Below, one piece after another: positions 43,314 to 53,646 of a stretch of DNA of 64,000 nucleotides. Under the pieces are notes generated by a model. The model was not told the DNA's origin. It did no database searches and was given only the letters and a program-made list of their open reading frames with translations. Source of the stretch: Bryobacteraceae bacterium (lineage in GTDB: Bacteria; Acidobacteriota; Terriglobia; Bryobacterales; Bryobacteraceae); contig JASHNT010000095.1 of assembly GCA_030041495.1 (NCBI GenBank), positions 79,023-143,022 on the forward strand. The letters are read 5' to 3'. A program made the translations under genes and the position numbers. Position 1 is the first letter of the stretch. Each line of letters starts with the position of its first letter.

Positions 43314-44873
43314 GTGCATTCATTACGGAAGCGGGTCGCATTCGCCGCGGCGCTCGGGGCGGCGTGCGCCTTCCTCTCCGCCGCGGATTGGCCCACCGAC
43401 GGAGGCAGTCCCCAGCGCACCGGCTGGCAAGAAGATGAGACTGTCCTCACCAAGGACAACGTCGGCCGGCTTCAGGTGCTATGGAAGCTGAAGCTGGACA
43501 ACGCGCCGCGGCAGATGCACTCGCTGTTTCCTCCGCTGATTATCGGACGCGTCGAAACCAGCAGCGGCCCGAAGCAGATCGCGCTCGAAGCCGGTGTCTC
43601 CGACAACCTCTACGCCATCGACGCCGACAAGGGCGAGATCCTGTGGCAGCGGCATTTCGAATATCCTCCGCCCCGGCGCAACGGACGCGCCACCGATCCT
43701 CTCTGTCCCGGAGGCCAGACCGCGACTCCCTTCATCGGGTCTCCGGATGCCAACGGCTTGCGCATCGTCTACGCTCTGGCCGGCAATGGCGACCTGCACC
43801 AAATCAACTTGGCGAACGGTGAGGAAATGGCTCCGCCGATTCCTTTCGGCTACCCGAATGGAAAGGCCTACGCGCTGAACATGTGGAATCACGTCATCTT
43901 TACCACCACCTCGCAAGGCTGCGCCGGAAATCCCAACCAGATGTGGGCCATCAATCTGGACGATCCCGAGCACCAGGTGATGACGTTCAATCCGCGCAGC
44001 GGAGGCTTGTGGGGACGCCAGGGCGCGGCCATCGATTCCACCGGAACCGCGTGGGCTCCAACCGGCGACGGCGTCTACGATCTCGACAATCAGCGTTACG
44101 GCAACGGATTGATCGGCGCCCGCGTGGAAAATGGCGCACTGGAATTGAAGGATTGGTACGAGCCCACCAACTGGGCCTGGATGCAGAAGAAGGATCTGGA
44201 CATGCAAGTGACTCCAGCCATGTTCACCTACAAGGGCCGCGAACTGATGGTCACCGGTAGCAAGGAATGCCGCGTCTATCTGCTGGATACGCGCTCCGCA
44301 GGAGGCGAGAATCACCAGACGCCGCTGGTTCGGACGCCGCTGCTGTGCAATGAAGAGGCGAATTTCGCCTCGGCCGGAATCTGGGGCAGCATGGCGAGCT
44401 GGGAGGACGCGCAAGGGACTCGCTGGGTACTGACTCCTTTCTGGGGTCCGGTGCATCCCGAGTTCAAGCCGCCCGTCTCCTACGGCCCGGTGCGCCACGG
44501 CGCGATCGTCGCGTTCAAACTCGACGAAAAGAACGGCAAGTTGCAACTCGATCCGGCGTGGATGTCGCGCGATATGGATCAAGCCGAGCCTCCGGTCATC
44601 GCGAACAGCGTTGTCTACGCCTACGGCAGCGGCGAAAACACAGCGCAGGCGTATCCTGATCGGGGCCTGGATGATTCCAGCCCTCTGCGCATCAAAGCCT
44701 CGGGCCATGCCGTGCTTTACGCGCTGGACGCCGAAACCGGCAAGGAACTATATTCGAGTGGCGACACCATCGCTTCCTTCGCTCACTTCACCGGACTGTC
44801 TGTGGCGAACGGGCGCGTCTATCTCGGCACTTACGACAGCATCCTGTACTGCTTTGGACTGCCCGGGCATTAG
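43314..44873 (+). CDS. PQQ-binding-like beta-propeller protein
   Basis: DWPTDGGSPQRTGW, LYAIDADKGEILWQRHFE, VLYALDAETGKELYSSGDTI. Confidence 0.85.
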   Translation: MHSLRKRVAFAAALGAACAFLSAADWPTDGGSPQRTGWQEDETVLTKDNVGRLQVLWKLKLDNAPRQMHSLFPPLIIGRVETSSGPKQIALEAGVSDNLYAIDADKGEILWQRHFEYPPPRRNGRATDPLCPGGQTATPFIGSPDANGLRIVYALAGNGDLHQINLANGEEMAPPIPFGYPNGKAYALNMWNHVIFTTTSQGCAGNPNQMWAINLDDPEHQVMTFNPRSGGLWGRQGAAIDSTGTAWAPTGDGVYDLDNQRYGNGLIGARVENGALELKDWYEPTNWAWMQKKDLDMQVTPAMFTYKGRELMVTGSKECRVYLLDTRSAGGENHQTPLVRTPLLCNEEANFASAGIWGSMASWEDAQGTRWVLTPFWGPVHPEFKPPVSYGPVRHGAIVAFKLDEKNGKLQLDPAWMSRDMDQAEPPVIANSVVYAYGSGENTAQAYPDRGLDDSSPLRIKASGHAVLYALDAETGKELYSSGDTIASFAHFTGLSVANGRVYLGTYDSILYCFGLPGH

Positions 44874-44876
44874 ATC

Positions 44877-46421
44877 ATGCGAGCTCTTCTGCCAGTGCTG
44901 ATGGCCTCTTGCGCCAGCCTCGCCATGGCGCAGACTCGCGCCAACTGGAACAACTTCGGCGGCGACCCGCAGCACAGCGGTTGGGAGCGCATGGACCCGC
45001 GCATTTCGAAAGACACCGTCAAGGATCTCCAGCTTCTCTGGAAATGGAAAGTAGAGCCTCCGCCCAAAGGCCCACGCTCCATTCAACCTCCGGCGCTGTT
45101 GGGCAACTTGATTTCCTACCGCGGCTTCAAGGAGCTCGCCTTCACCGCGACCAGCTCCGATATCGTCTACGCTATCGACGCTGATCTCGGCAAACTTTTT
45201 TGGCAGAAACATCTCGAATACGCCAATCTCGAACCTCAGAGCAGCGCCTCTTCCTGGACCTGCCCGGGAGGCTTAACCGCCATGCCCGCGCTGCCTCCGC
45301 CCGCTCCTCGCGGTGGACCACCCCGAACCGCAGTGGCGAGCGTAACTCCCCCCACTCCTCCGCCGGCGCGCGGTCCCTTCACGCCTTTCGGAGTTGCGTC
45401 GGTTTACACAATCTCCAGCGACGGCCGCCTGCATCGGCTCAACTCCTCGACCGGCGACGATATGGTGGAGCCGGTCGGTGTCCTGCCCGCGAACGCGAAG
45501 ACGCAGAACCTGACCGTCGATCGCAACGTGATCTACACCGCGACCGGCCAGGACTGCGGCGGCGCGCCCAACGCTGTCTGGGCCATCGACCTCAGCGTCA
45601 ACCCTCCCAAAGCCGTCTCGTTTCCGTTAGAGAATTCCGATTCGAGGACTCTGGGAGGGCCCACCATCGGCCGGGATGGCACGGTCTATATTCAAACCAG
45701 CAATCGCCTGCTCACGCTGGGCGCGAAGGATCTTGAACTCAAGTTTTCGTTTTCGACCGGTGCCGCCGCTCTGAAGAGCGATCCCGATTTCAACTCGGTC
45801 TCGCCGCTGGTGTTTCCGTACAACGATGGCGAGCTGATTGTCATCGCAGGCCGCGATTCCCGCCTTCACATCTTGAGCGCCGACGCTCCCGAAAAATCGC
45901 TCTACGATTCGCCGCCCGTCGCCAGCGCTGCGGGAGGCATCTGGGGCGGCTTGTCGAGCTGGGAAGATACGGACGGAACGCGGTGGGTGCTGGCGCCCGT
46001 GTGGGGCCCTCTCAATCCGGAGTTGAAAATCCCCGGAGTGAACTCTTCATCCACCGGGTCGATCGTCGCCTTCAAACTTGGAGACCGCAACGGAACGCCG
46101 GTGCTCACGCCTGCGTGGGTCTCGCGCGAGCTGAGCTCGCCGGAGCCTCCCGTCACCGCCAGTGGAGTGGTTTTCGCGCTCTCTTCCGGCGAATTCACGC
46201 GTCAGCCCGGCCGTTCCGGCGAAATTGAGGAGCACGCCAAGCCCGGCACTCGCGCGATTCTTTACGCCTTGGATGCCGCGACGGGCCAGGAACTGTATTC
46301 GAGCCGCAACCAGATCGCCGGGCCGGCAGCGTTAACCGGCTTGACGCTGGCCAACGGCCGCGTCTACTTCGGCGCGATGGACGGCACAGTGTACGGCTTC
46401 GGAATGTACATGGAGCATTAG
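44877..46421 (+). CDS. PQQ-binding-like beta-propeller protein, tandem paralog
   Basis: NWNNFGGDPQHSGWERMD, VYAIDADLGKLFWQKHLEY, ILYALDAATGQELYSSRNQI. Confidence 0.85.
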   Translation: MRALLPVLMASCASLAMAQTRANWNNFGGDPQHSGWERMDPRISKDTVKDLQLLWKWKVEPPPKGPRSIQPPALLGNLISYRGFKELAFTATSSDIVYAIDADLGKLFWQKHLEYANLEPQSSASSWTCPGGLTAMPALPPPAPRGGPPRTAVASVTPPTPPPARGPFTPFGVASVYTISSDGRLHRLNSSTGDDMVEPVGVLPANAKTQNLTVDRNVIYTATGQDCGGAPNAVWAIDLSVNPPKAVSFPLENSDSRTLGGPTIGRDGTVYIQTSNRLLTLGAKDLELKFSFSTGAAALKSDPDFNSVSPLVFPYNDGELIVIAGRDSRLHILSADAPEKSLYDSPPVASAAGGIWGGLSSWEDTDGTRWVLAPVWGPLNPELKIPGVNSSSTGSIVAFKLGDRNGTPVLTPAWVSRELSSPEPPVTASGVVFALSSGEFTRQPGRSGEIEEHAKPGTRAILYALDAATGQELYSSRNQIAGPAALTGLTLANGRVYFGAMDGTVYGFGMYMEH

Positions 46422-46428
46422 CGGAGTG

Positions 46429-47892
46429 CTAATGGGGCTGTGCGTCCAGCGCGGCTTGATCCGAGGCGATGATCGCAGCGGCGTCCGCGGCCACTTCTTC
46501 GGTAAGCGCCACAGCCGAATGCGCTGCCTCAATTGATTCGCGGTACCGTCCGCGATCCGACAGCACGGCCGCAAGATCGAGATAACTGTGCGCGTTGATC
46601 GATCGGACCGCAGGCTCGTATTTGTTGCCGGTGGGCTCGGGCGCGGGCAGCTGCCGCGGCACCACGGCCCAGATCAACGCCGCGGCCGCAGCCGCGCCGG
46701 CCCATCTCCAACGCAACGCGACGGACGGCATCGGAAACAGACGCTTCGCCGCTAGCCACAGCACCACCAACAGCGAAATCCAGCAGATCAGTTGCGCATA
46801 ATCGCAATACCCGACGAACGTTCCCAGGGTGTAACTATTGGCCAGGTACCAGGGCAGTCCTTCGGCCCACAAATTATAAACCTGAAACAGAAACACGCCG
46901 CTGGTCGCATAGAATAGCGCCGCCGCCAGCCATCCCTGCTCCACCACCCACGGCGCCATCCACGCCAGATACTGAACGCCAAATCCACTGGAAATCGTAA
47001 GGAACAGGAGAAACGCGAATCCCACTTGAGAGAAGAGCTGCGGCCTCGGCTTGGCGCGGCTCAATTTCCAGGACGCCAGGAGGACCAACCCGAGCGCGAG
47101 GTATGCACCGAAATGCTGAAACGCCGCGTTGACCGGCGTTACGCGCGGGGCCATCGCGGCAAGCTGATCGAGTATGTAGGCGACCCCCCACATACCGTAC
47201 GCGCTGCGGTAGCCGAAAACCTGTCCCAGCACGGCGTGCGGATCTTGAAAGAGGAAGGGAGACCATCCGATGAGCACCACCGCTCCCGCCGCTGCACAAA
47301 ACCTGATGCGGCGTGGCCATCCGAGAAGGTTCAACACAATCGCCGGAGCGGCGATCAAGGGATAAATCTTGACGCAGTGCGCCAGCCCTAGTGCCGCGCC
47401 CGCTGCCCAGACGCTAGCGTCTTTCTCGATCAAATACACGCTTAACAGCACGAAGAACATCACCAGCGAATCCGTGTTGCCGTGGAATCCGGAAACGAGA
47501 ATCAGCGTGGGTGCAACAGCGAGAAGCAGCAGCGCCAGGAAAATCGACCACTCCCGAACGCGCTCGCCCAGCAGCTTCCACACCAGCCATAGATTCGCAG
47601 CATCCGCCAGAATCGCCGGCAGACGCAGCCAGAAAGAAAACGAGAAACCGGTGGTCCGGCTCAGCCAATCCATGAATTGCAACACGTGGATCATCGAAGG
47701 TGGATGATTGAACAGCGGGTCGATATGATACAGATCGACTCCCAGATAACGCGACCAGAAGGCGAACTGTTGATAGGAGTAAACGTCGTTGGTGCCGTAG
47801 GTTTTGCGCGCCAGCAGGAGCTTGATGGCGAAGCCAAGAATGCCCGCTGCCGTGATCGCCCAGCCGGAGCGAAGGAAATTGCGAAACTTCAT
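46429..47892 (-). CDS. Polytopic membrane glycosyltransferase (mannosyltransferase-like)
   Basis: Multi-[54 protein letters not shown] at 47892 preferred. Confidence 0.7.
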   Translation of the reverse strand: MKFRNFLRSGWAITAAGILGFAIKLLLARKTYGTNDVYSYQQFAFWSRYLGVDLYHIDPLFNHPPSMIHVLQFMDWLSRTTGFSFSFWLRLPAILADAANLWLVWKLLGERVREWSIFLALLLLAVAPTLILVSGFHGNTDSLVMFFVLLSVYLIEKDASVWAAGAALGLAHCVKIYPLIAAPAIVLNLLGWPRRIRFCAAAGAVVLIGWSPFLFQDPHAVLGQVFGYRSAYGMWGVAYILDQLAAMAPRVTPVNAAFQHFGAYLALGLVLLASWKLSRAKPRPQLFSQVGFAFLLFLTISSGFGVQYLAWMAPWVVEQGWLAAALFYATSGVFLFQVYNLWAEGLPWYLANSYTLGTFVGYCDYAQLICWISLLVVLWLAAKRLFPMPSVALRWRWAGAAAAAALIWAVVPRQLPAPEPTGNKYEPAVRSINAHSYLDLAAVLSDRGRYRESIEAAHSAVALTEEVAADAAAIIASDQAALDAQPH

Positions 47893-49028
47893 TTCTTGCT
47901 TGCCGCCACTGTCTCCCAGCGCCCGCTCTTGGCAGAGGCGAGCACCGCATCGGTCACGCGATCCGCCGCCACTCCGTCGCGAAACGCCGGCGGATCGTTT
48001 TCGCCATTCAAGAAATCGGCGAACTGGTGAATGAAGGTGTGCTCGTAGCCGGTCTGCAAGCCCGGCACCCACCAGTGCTTCATGTAGGGATGGTCGCCAT
48101 CAGTGACGTTAATGTTGCGCCAGCCGCGCAGGCGGCCTTCGTCCGAATGATTGAAGAACTGAATGCGATGCAAGTCGTGCAGGTCCCACGCGGCTGACGC
48201 GTGCTCGCCGTTGATTTCCAGCGTGTACAGCGCTTTGTGTCCCCGCGCATAACGCGTCGCCTCAAATGTCGCTAGCGACCCGTTCGCAAACCGTCCCAGA
48301 AACGCGCTGGCATCGTCGATTCCCACCGGCTCTACGCGCCCCGTGAGATTGTGTTTGCGTTCCTTGATGAACGTCTCCGTCATCGCCGTGACGCGGTCCA
48401 GCGGTCCGTTCAACCACAGAGCCGTGTCGATGCAGTGAGCGAGCAGGTCGCCCGTAACGCCGCTGCCGGCGACGCCAACGTCCAGACGCCACAATCCTTC
48501 GCCGCCCTGTGGCAGCTCGGCTGAGATGGTCCAATCCTGAAGGAACTTCGCCCGGTAATGAAAAATCTTCCCAAAGCGGCCTTGATCAAGTAATTGCTTC
48601 AGCAGCATCACTGCCGGCACGCGCCGGTAGTTATACCAGACCATTGTGGAAACTTTTGCGCGCTCGGCCGCATCCGCCATGGCTTCGGATTCAGCGGCAG
48701 TGCGCCCCAGTGGCTTCTCGCACAGGATCATCTTGGCGGTTTCGGCAGCGGCGATGGCGATATCGCGATGCGTGTCGTTGGGGCTGGCGATGTCGATCAA
48801 GTCGATATCTTTGCGCTCGGTAAGCGCGCGCCAATCCGTCTCGACCGACTGATAGCCCCAGTTCGCCGCGAACGCCTCCGCTCGCTGCCGGTTGCGCGCG
48901 CACACCGCTTGGAGCAGTGGCTCGTATTCGGTCTTGAAGAATCGCCCGGCTTGCAAAAACGCGTTGGAATGCGCGCGGCCCATGAAGCCGTAGCCAACCA
49001 AACCGATTCTCAGAGGGCGCTTGCTCAT
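47889..49028 (-). CDS. Gfo/Idh/MocA-family oxidoreductase
   Basis: [49 protein letters not shown]. Confidence 0.92.
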   Translation of the reverse strand: MSKRPLRIGLVGYGFMGRAHSNAFLQAGRFFKTEYEPLLQAVCARNRQRAEAFAANWGYQSVETDWRALTERKDIDLIDIASPNDTHRDIAIAAAETAKMILCEKPLGRTAAESEAMADAAERAKVSTMVWYNYRRVPAVMLLKQLLDQGRFGKIFHYRAKFLQDWTISAELPQGGEGLWRLDVGVAGSGVTGDLLAHCIDTALWLNGPLDRVTAMTETFIKERKHNLTGRVEPVGIDDASAFLGRFANGSLATFEATRYARGHKALYTLEINGEHASAAWDLHDLHRIQFFNHSDEGRLRGWRNINVTDGDHPYMKHWWVPGLQTGYEHTFIHQFADFLNGENDPPAFRDGVAADRVTDAVLASAKSGRWETVAASKK

Positions 49029-50083
49029 GCGCTGGTCTCAGCGGAAGATTCCCACCCGTGCGCGTCGCGCACCGCGATCATCACGGCGAGCACCTTGCGC
49101 CAAGTCTCCGGCTGCATCATCACCGCATTGGGGAACATGCACCCGTCCCAGCAAATGTGCCGGCAGGCTCGGGTGAGCGAGCCGTCGTTGTTGCGCAACC
49201 AGAATCCGGCGTGTCGCACAATGTCGAGTTTGCCGTTCGGATCGTCCGGCAGGCAGTGCCGGCCCGTTTTGTCGTGCGAACCCGAGCCCTTCACGGTTGC
49301 GTCATTTTGGGCTACGTGAAAGTCGACCGTCCACGGCCGCAGGTAAAGCGCCAGCTTGCGAAGCGCTTCATCGAAGACCTCGCTCTGCGACCATTGGAAG
49401 TCCTTGGGCAGAAGGCGATGCTCCGGGGCATTATGGCCGAGCAGGAACAACAGCGTGTGCGCCATGTCGGCCTGAAAACCAAGATGAACGCCTTGATTTA
49501 TGAGCTCCATCAGTTCGAGCATGTGCCTCCAACCGTGCATCCCACCCCAGCAAATTTCGCCTTCCGCCGCCAGCCGCTCGCCGTGCGCCTCCGCGATCGC
49601 GCAAGCCTCACGAAATGTCTCGGCGATCCTCTTAGTGTTGGCAATGGGTTCCGCAGCCCATTCCGCGACGCCGCACGCTGAGTCGATCCGGACGATGCCG
49701 TAGCTGCGGATTCCAAGCCTCCGCAGCTTCTCTCCGATCACGCACGACTTGCGCACTTGCGTGAGGAATCGCTGGCGCTCCTCGGCATTCCCCATCGCCG
49801 AGCCTCCGCCCGTTGCGCCCCAAACCGGCGCCACCAACGACGCAGCAACAAGGTTTCGCCGCGCCAGGCTGTCGCGCAACCGCTTCAAATCGTCATCGCT
49901 CGAGTCGATGGAGGTGTGCGGCTCGGCCAGGAACAAGTCAACGCCATCGAAGCGCACGCCGTTCACTTCGGCAGCCGCGGTCAGATCCAGCATCGTCTCC
50001 AGATCGATCGGCGGCTCGGTCCCCGCTCCCTTGCCGACCAGCCCCGGCCACATCGCATTATGAATTGCGGGAAATCGATGCAT
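49025..50083 (-). CDS. Sugar phosphate isomerase/epimerase-like (TIM barrel)
   Basis: [58 protein letters not shown]. Confidence 0.75.
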   Translation of the reverse strand: MHRFPAIHNAMWPGLVGKGAGTEPPIDLETMLDLTAAAEVNGVRFDGVDLFLAEPHTSIDSSDDDLKRLRDSLARRNLVAASLVAPVWGATGGGSAMGNAEERQRFLTQVRKSCVIGEKLRRLGIRSYGIVRIDSACGVAEWAAEPIANTKRIAETFREACAIAEAHGERLAAEGEICWGGMHGWRHMLELMELINQGVHLGFQADMAHTLLFLLGHNAPEHRLLPKDFQWSQSEVFDEALRKLALYLRPWTVDFHVAQNDATVKGSGSHDKTGRHCLPDDPNGKLDIVRHAGFWLRNNDGSLTRACRHICWDGCMFPNAVMMQPETWRKVLAVMIAVRDAHGWESSAETSA

Positions 50084-51321
50084 CAGCGCCGTCTCAAAGG
50101 CTCGGCCTCGGGATTGCCGGGGCCGAAGTGTTTCAAGATCACCAGCGGATCGGAGTGGCTCAAATTGTGAAAGTGCACGCCGGCCTGAGCCGCAGGTGCG
50201 CTCACGAACAACTCATCCTGCGTCATCTCCCCGAAGCGGATCATGGTCGGTGCGCACACGGCGTGCCGCCCCACGCTCCCGTGTCCCTGCGATACCAGCG
50301 CGCCGTACGCTTCGGCGTCCCGAATCCTCGCCGTGCGGCCCGGTAGAACCGTTAGTTCCTTCGCCGAATAATGCGGAGTGCCGTAGGTGATCCACATCTC
50401 GCGGTAGCCCGCCTCTTCCATTTCCGCAATGGGCTTCACCGGCTTGGGGAAGACCTTGTTGCTCTTGGCGAACTGCGGATTGACGTTGGCTTCCCAATCC
50501 AGCATCCCCACCAAATAGTCGAGATCGTGATGATACTCCGGCAGCACGTCCTTGGTCAGCAGGCTCCAATCGACGGGCCGTCCTTCCACCAGTGATTGAA
50601 ACATCGCGAACACATCGCTTGCCACCTGCGGCTCATACGTGACCAGAGATCCCGGAGCGTGCAGGATGCCGGGATTCACCTGCCAGCCCGCGCCGGGCTC
50701 CAACCGGTACGCCCGCGAATAATTCAGAATGCCGTTGTCGCCCTTGTTCCAATTCTCCAGGCAGCGCCGTACATCTTGCTTGGTCGTGCCCGGCTCCAGC
50801 CCCATGAACGTGTGCGGAAAATTGTTTTCGATCTGGTTGTACTGCGGAGGAAAATAATATGCCTCCGGCTTGCCCTTGAATCCGACCTTGGCCGCGTACT
50901 CATCGCTCTGGTGCATGTGGTGAGGAATAGGGCCCATGTTGTCGAAGAACTTGCACAGCACGTTCCAGCCGCCTTCGCGCGACATCACATCGCTGCCCAA
51001 TAGCTCATCGCCCGCGATCTCCACGGCGTGTTTCAACAGAAAGCGATGCCCGTCTTCGGTCGGTACAAAGCTCAAGCCTTCGTGCTCGCCGGTCGATGGA
51101 CCGTTGGCGGCCTTGGTGGTCGATGAAAACCAGCGCTCGTTGATGCCGCCGCGATGCGCTCCGAAGGCGTACAGGTCGTCCGGATGCAGGCGCAGGCGGC
51201 GTCCCGGAATCATGAAAGAACGCGGCACCCAGCACGGCCCCAGCCGCAGAACGCCTTGCCCGGCCGCGATCGCATCGTGAATTTGGGCTCGTGTCATCTT
51301 CTCTAAAGCTTCTTCAGCCAA
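50083..51321 (-). CDS. Cupin-fold protein, possibly sugar-isomerase-like
   Basis: GPIPHHMHQSDEYAAKVGFKGKPEAYYF metal-site-like motif; ILHAPGSLVTYEP; operonic with sugar genes. Confidence 0.6.
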   Translation of the reverse strand: MAEEALEKMTRAQIHDAIAAGQGVLRLGPCWVPRSFMIPGRRLRLHPDDLYAFGAHRGGINERWFSSTTKAANGPSTGEHEGLSFVPTEDGHRFLLKHAVEIAGDELLGSDVMSREGGWNVLCKFFDNMGPIPHHMHQSDEYAAKVGFKGKPEAYYFPPQYNQIENNFPHTFMGLEPGTTKQDVRRCLENWNKGDNGILNYSRAYRLEPGAGWQVNPGILHAPGSLVTYEPQVASDVFAMFQSLVEGRPVDWSLLTKDVLPEYHHDLDYLVGMLDWEANVNPQFAKSNKVFPKPVKPIAEMEEAGYREMWITYGTPHYSAKELTVLPGRTARIRDAEAYGALVSQGHGSVGRHAVCAPTMIRFGEMTQDELFVSAPAAQAGVHFHNLSHSDPLVILKHFGPGNPEAEPLRRR

Positions 51322-52172
51322 ATATTGCGGATCATGATCTTGCCCGTGCCTTCGATTTCAAACCCAATCAACCCGCTCTTCTTGAACATGGTTGGGTCGT
51401 CGTCGATCAGGATCGCCATTACGTGCCCGTTCACGATGTGCGTCATGGTGTTGCCACGTGCGATCAGGTGCAGTTGATTCCAGTTGTCGATCTTCACGTA
51501 CCCGCCTAATTCCTCGCGGTCGCCGAGCGTAGCCAGCAATCGTGGACGCTTGCCTTGCTCGGTCCGCACCACTTCTCCGCGCCAAGCGACGATCCCGCGT
51601 CCGGTGGCTTGCTCGTAGTATTGGCCGGTATAGGCGTTGCGCCGGTCGAAGTCGAACTGCGCGCCGCTCATGTCCCACTTCGCCTGCGACGCAGCCGACG
51701 GAGGATTGCCGCGAGGCTGGCCGCTGGGGCAGGTTCCCGTGGCCGCGCGAGGCGCCGGAGCATTGGGCCGCGGAGGCAATATCGATCCTCGATACTGCAC
51801 GCCGCTGTTGATCCCCGCGCCTTCGCCGCGCATCTCCAGTTTCAACTCGAAGTCAGCCGGTTCGCCACCCTGCCATACCAGATAGATCGTGCCGGTGGGC
51901 CGCTCGCACGTCGATTCCGCGACAATCGCGCCGTTCTCGACGTGCCAATAACTCGTGTCACCGTCCCAACCTTTCAGCGTGCTGCCGTCGAACAGCGAGG
52001 TCCAGCCGGTGTGGTCGTTGAAGTCGATCGGATCGGGCTCGCTGAAGCCTTCTCCAGCTCGAGCTTTGGCGGCCGCTCTTTGCTGTGCCGCGGAGGGCGT
52101 GGCGTAAAACGAAACGGCCAAAGCTACCGCCGCGGCGCCCGCGGCCCAGTATCGACGAGGGATCTGCGGCAT
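51303..52172 (-). CDS. DUF1080 (3-keto-disaccharide hydrolase-like) secreted protein
   Basis: WTSLFDGSTLKGWDGD, FELKLEMRGEGAGINSGVQYRG; signal peptide. Confidence 0.87.
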   Translation of the reverse strand: MPQIPRRYWAAGAAAVALAVSFYATPSAAQQRAAAKARAGEGFSEPDPIDFNDHTGWTSLFDGSTLKGWDGDTSYWHVENGAIVAESTCERPTGTIYLVWQGGEPADFELKLEMRGEGAGINSGVQYRGSILPPRPNAPAPRAATGTCPSGQPRGNPPSAASQAKWDMSGAQFDFDRRNAYTGQYYEQATGRGIVAWRGEVVRTEQGKRPRLLATLGDREELGGYVKIDNWNQLHLIARGNTMTHIVNGHVMAILIDDDPTMFKKSGLIGFEIEGTGKIMIRNIWLKKL

Positions 52173-52220
52173 TCTTCAAACTCCTTTCAAAAGAGCCTTT
52201 CCAGATTATGCCATCGGGCT
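52134..52220. repeat. Left copy of direct repeat (start and leader of DUF1080 gene)
   Basis: ggcgcccgcggcccagtatcgacgagggatctgcggcattcttcaa...ttcaaaagagcctttccagattatgccat matches the copy at 53647-53820. Confidence 0.75.
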
Positions 52221-52228
52221 GGATAGCG

Positions 52229-52596
52229 TCAGTAGGCGATACCTATCTCCCGCGCTACCGCCGCCAATGGCGCATACGCCGTCCACAACTGATGACGGCC
52301 GGCCAAGGCGGATGCCAGGATGTGAACGTCAATCCAGCCGATTCCTCCGCCGTGGAGGCGACGCTCGCCGACAAATGCAACCACTTCGTTGTGAACGATT
52401 GTTGCCGCACGTTGCATGTGGCGGGTGGTAGGGGAGACTAGCGCCTGCAAGCCTCCGGGGTCCCCCATCAAAAGCTCCCCGAAGGCTAGGTCGTGGCCCA
52501 TGACATGGCCGCGCGCGAGCAGCTTCTGTAGCTCGGCTCCGACGGCGGCTGATCTGCGAAGAAGCGAATCCACACTGACGTATCGACCAAGATCAT
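52229..52596 (-). pseudogene. Frameshifted VapC-like PIN toxin
   Basis: MILVDTSVW at 52596 in one frame, DSLLRRSAAVGAELQKLLARG...AFGELLMGD...GWIDVHILASA in another; a 4-nt loss fits a GATT tandem-repeat slip. Confidence 0.75.
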
Positions 52597-52612
52597 GCGG
52601 GTGGGTGGTGCC

Positions 52613-52829
52613 TCATGCCGCGGTTCGTTTCGCGTGCGGTTTCACACGGCGCCTGGGTACGTCCTTGACTTCCCGCGCAACACGCCCCGTAGAGCGGCCA
52701 ATTGCTGATACCGGCGTGCCGAACCAGAGTCTCCAGTCCCAACCTGACGGTGTCCTTCTCAGTGGCCGCCCCGCAGGCCGCCCTTACGTCCTTCAAGAGC
52801 TTGGCATCGATACTCATCGTCTTCTTCAT
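52613..52829 (-). pseudogene. Frameshifted VapB-like antitoxin
   Basis: MKKTMSIDAKLLKDVRAACGAATEKDTVRLGLETLVRHA (frame 0), YQQLAALRGVLR (second frame), REVKDVPRRRVKPHAKRTAA* (third frame). Confidence 0.7.
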
Positions 52830-52857
52830 ATCTACAATTCCCCGATATCGATATGGC

Positions 52858-53592
52858 TCATGTAACCATGCCGGCGTCGAAATAGACATGCACCACCGCG
52901 ACATCCGGATTCGTCGCCCACATCCATTCCCGCCGCACGATCGCTACCGGCTTGCCGGCCGAGCCCGGGTCGAGCAGATCGCGGTGAGCCTCGGCTAGCC
53001 GCTCTGCCCGCTCCACGAACGGCTCGAACGGCAGCCTGCGGTGCGAGGCGACCATCTCGCCGTAAGAGAAAAGGCAGATCGTCGAAAGCGGCTGCGCCGG
53101 ATCGCGGAAATCGAAATCGTTGTAGACTTCGCCAGGTTGCGCGATGGCGCCGCGCGGCGGCAAGTTCGGCTGCGCTAAATCGGATGCCGATGGCGTTTCC
53201 AGTCCTGCCGGAACTTCCTGGCCTTCGCTCGGATGAAGAACCCCTCTCCGAACCGCAGCATACGCAAATGGGACTTTTTCCCCGAAGGCGCCCCAGCCGT
53301 GCCCCGCGATCCAACTCAAGCCACCCCAGGCAGCCGCACGTGCCGCGGCGATCCGGGCAGCGCGGCCATACAACTCCGCGAAATCGTGGAACTCTTCGCC
53401 ACGCGCGATCCTCCGCCGCACCATGGCCATTGTGGAGTATTCACGGCCTCGTTCAAGCGACCCTCGCATGTCGCCATGAACCGTGTAGACCACGCCCCAA
53501 CGCCAATCCTCAAAGCCCTCGGGAAGTTGCCCCTCGCTTCCAGGTTGAGAAAAATCCGCCATTGCAAGCAGTTCCGCTCTTTCGAATCTCAT
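52858..53592 (-). CDS. Hypothetical protein
   Basis: Complete ORF, no recognised family. Confidence 0.55.
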   Translation of the reverse strand: MRFERAELLAMADFSQPGSEGQLPEGFEDWRWGVVYTVHGDMRGSLERGREYSTMAMVRRRIARGEEFHDFAELYGRAARIAAARAAAWGGLSWIAGHGWGAFGEKVPFAYAAVRRGVLHPSEGQEVPAGLETPSASDLAQPNLPPRGAIAQPGEVYNDFDFRDPAQPLSTICLFSYGEMVASHRRLPFEPFVERAERLAEAHRDLLDPGSAGKPVAIVRREWMWATNPDVAVVHVYFDAGMVT

Positions 53593-53646
53593 TTTGTGCT
53601 AACGTGAGTCGCTGCACACCCTAACGTGTAATTTTAAATTTTAGAC

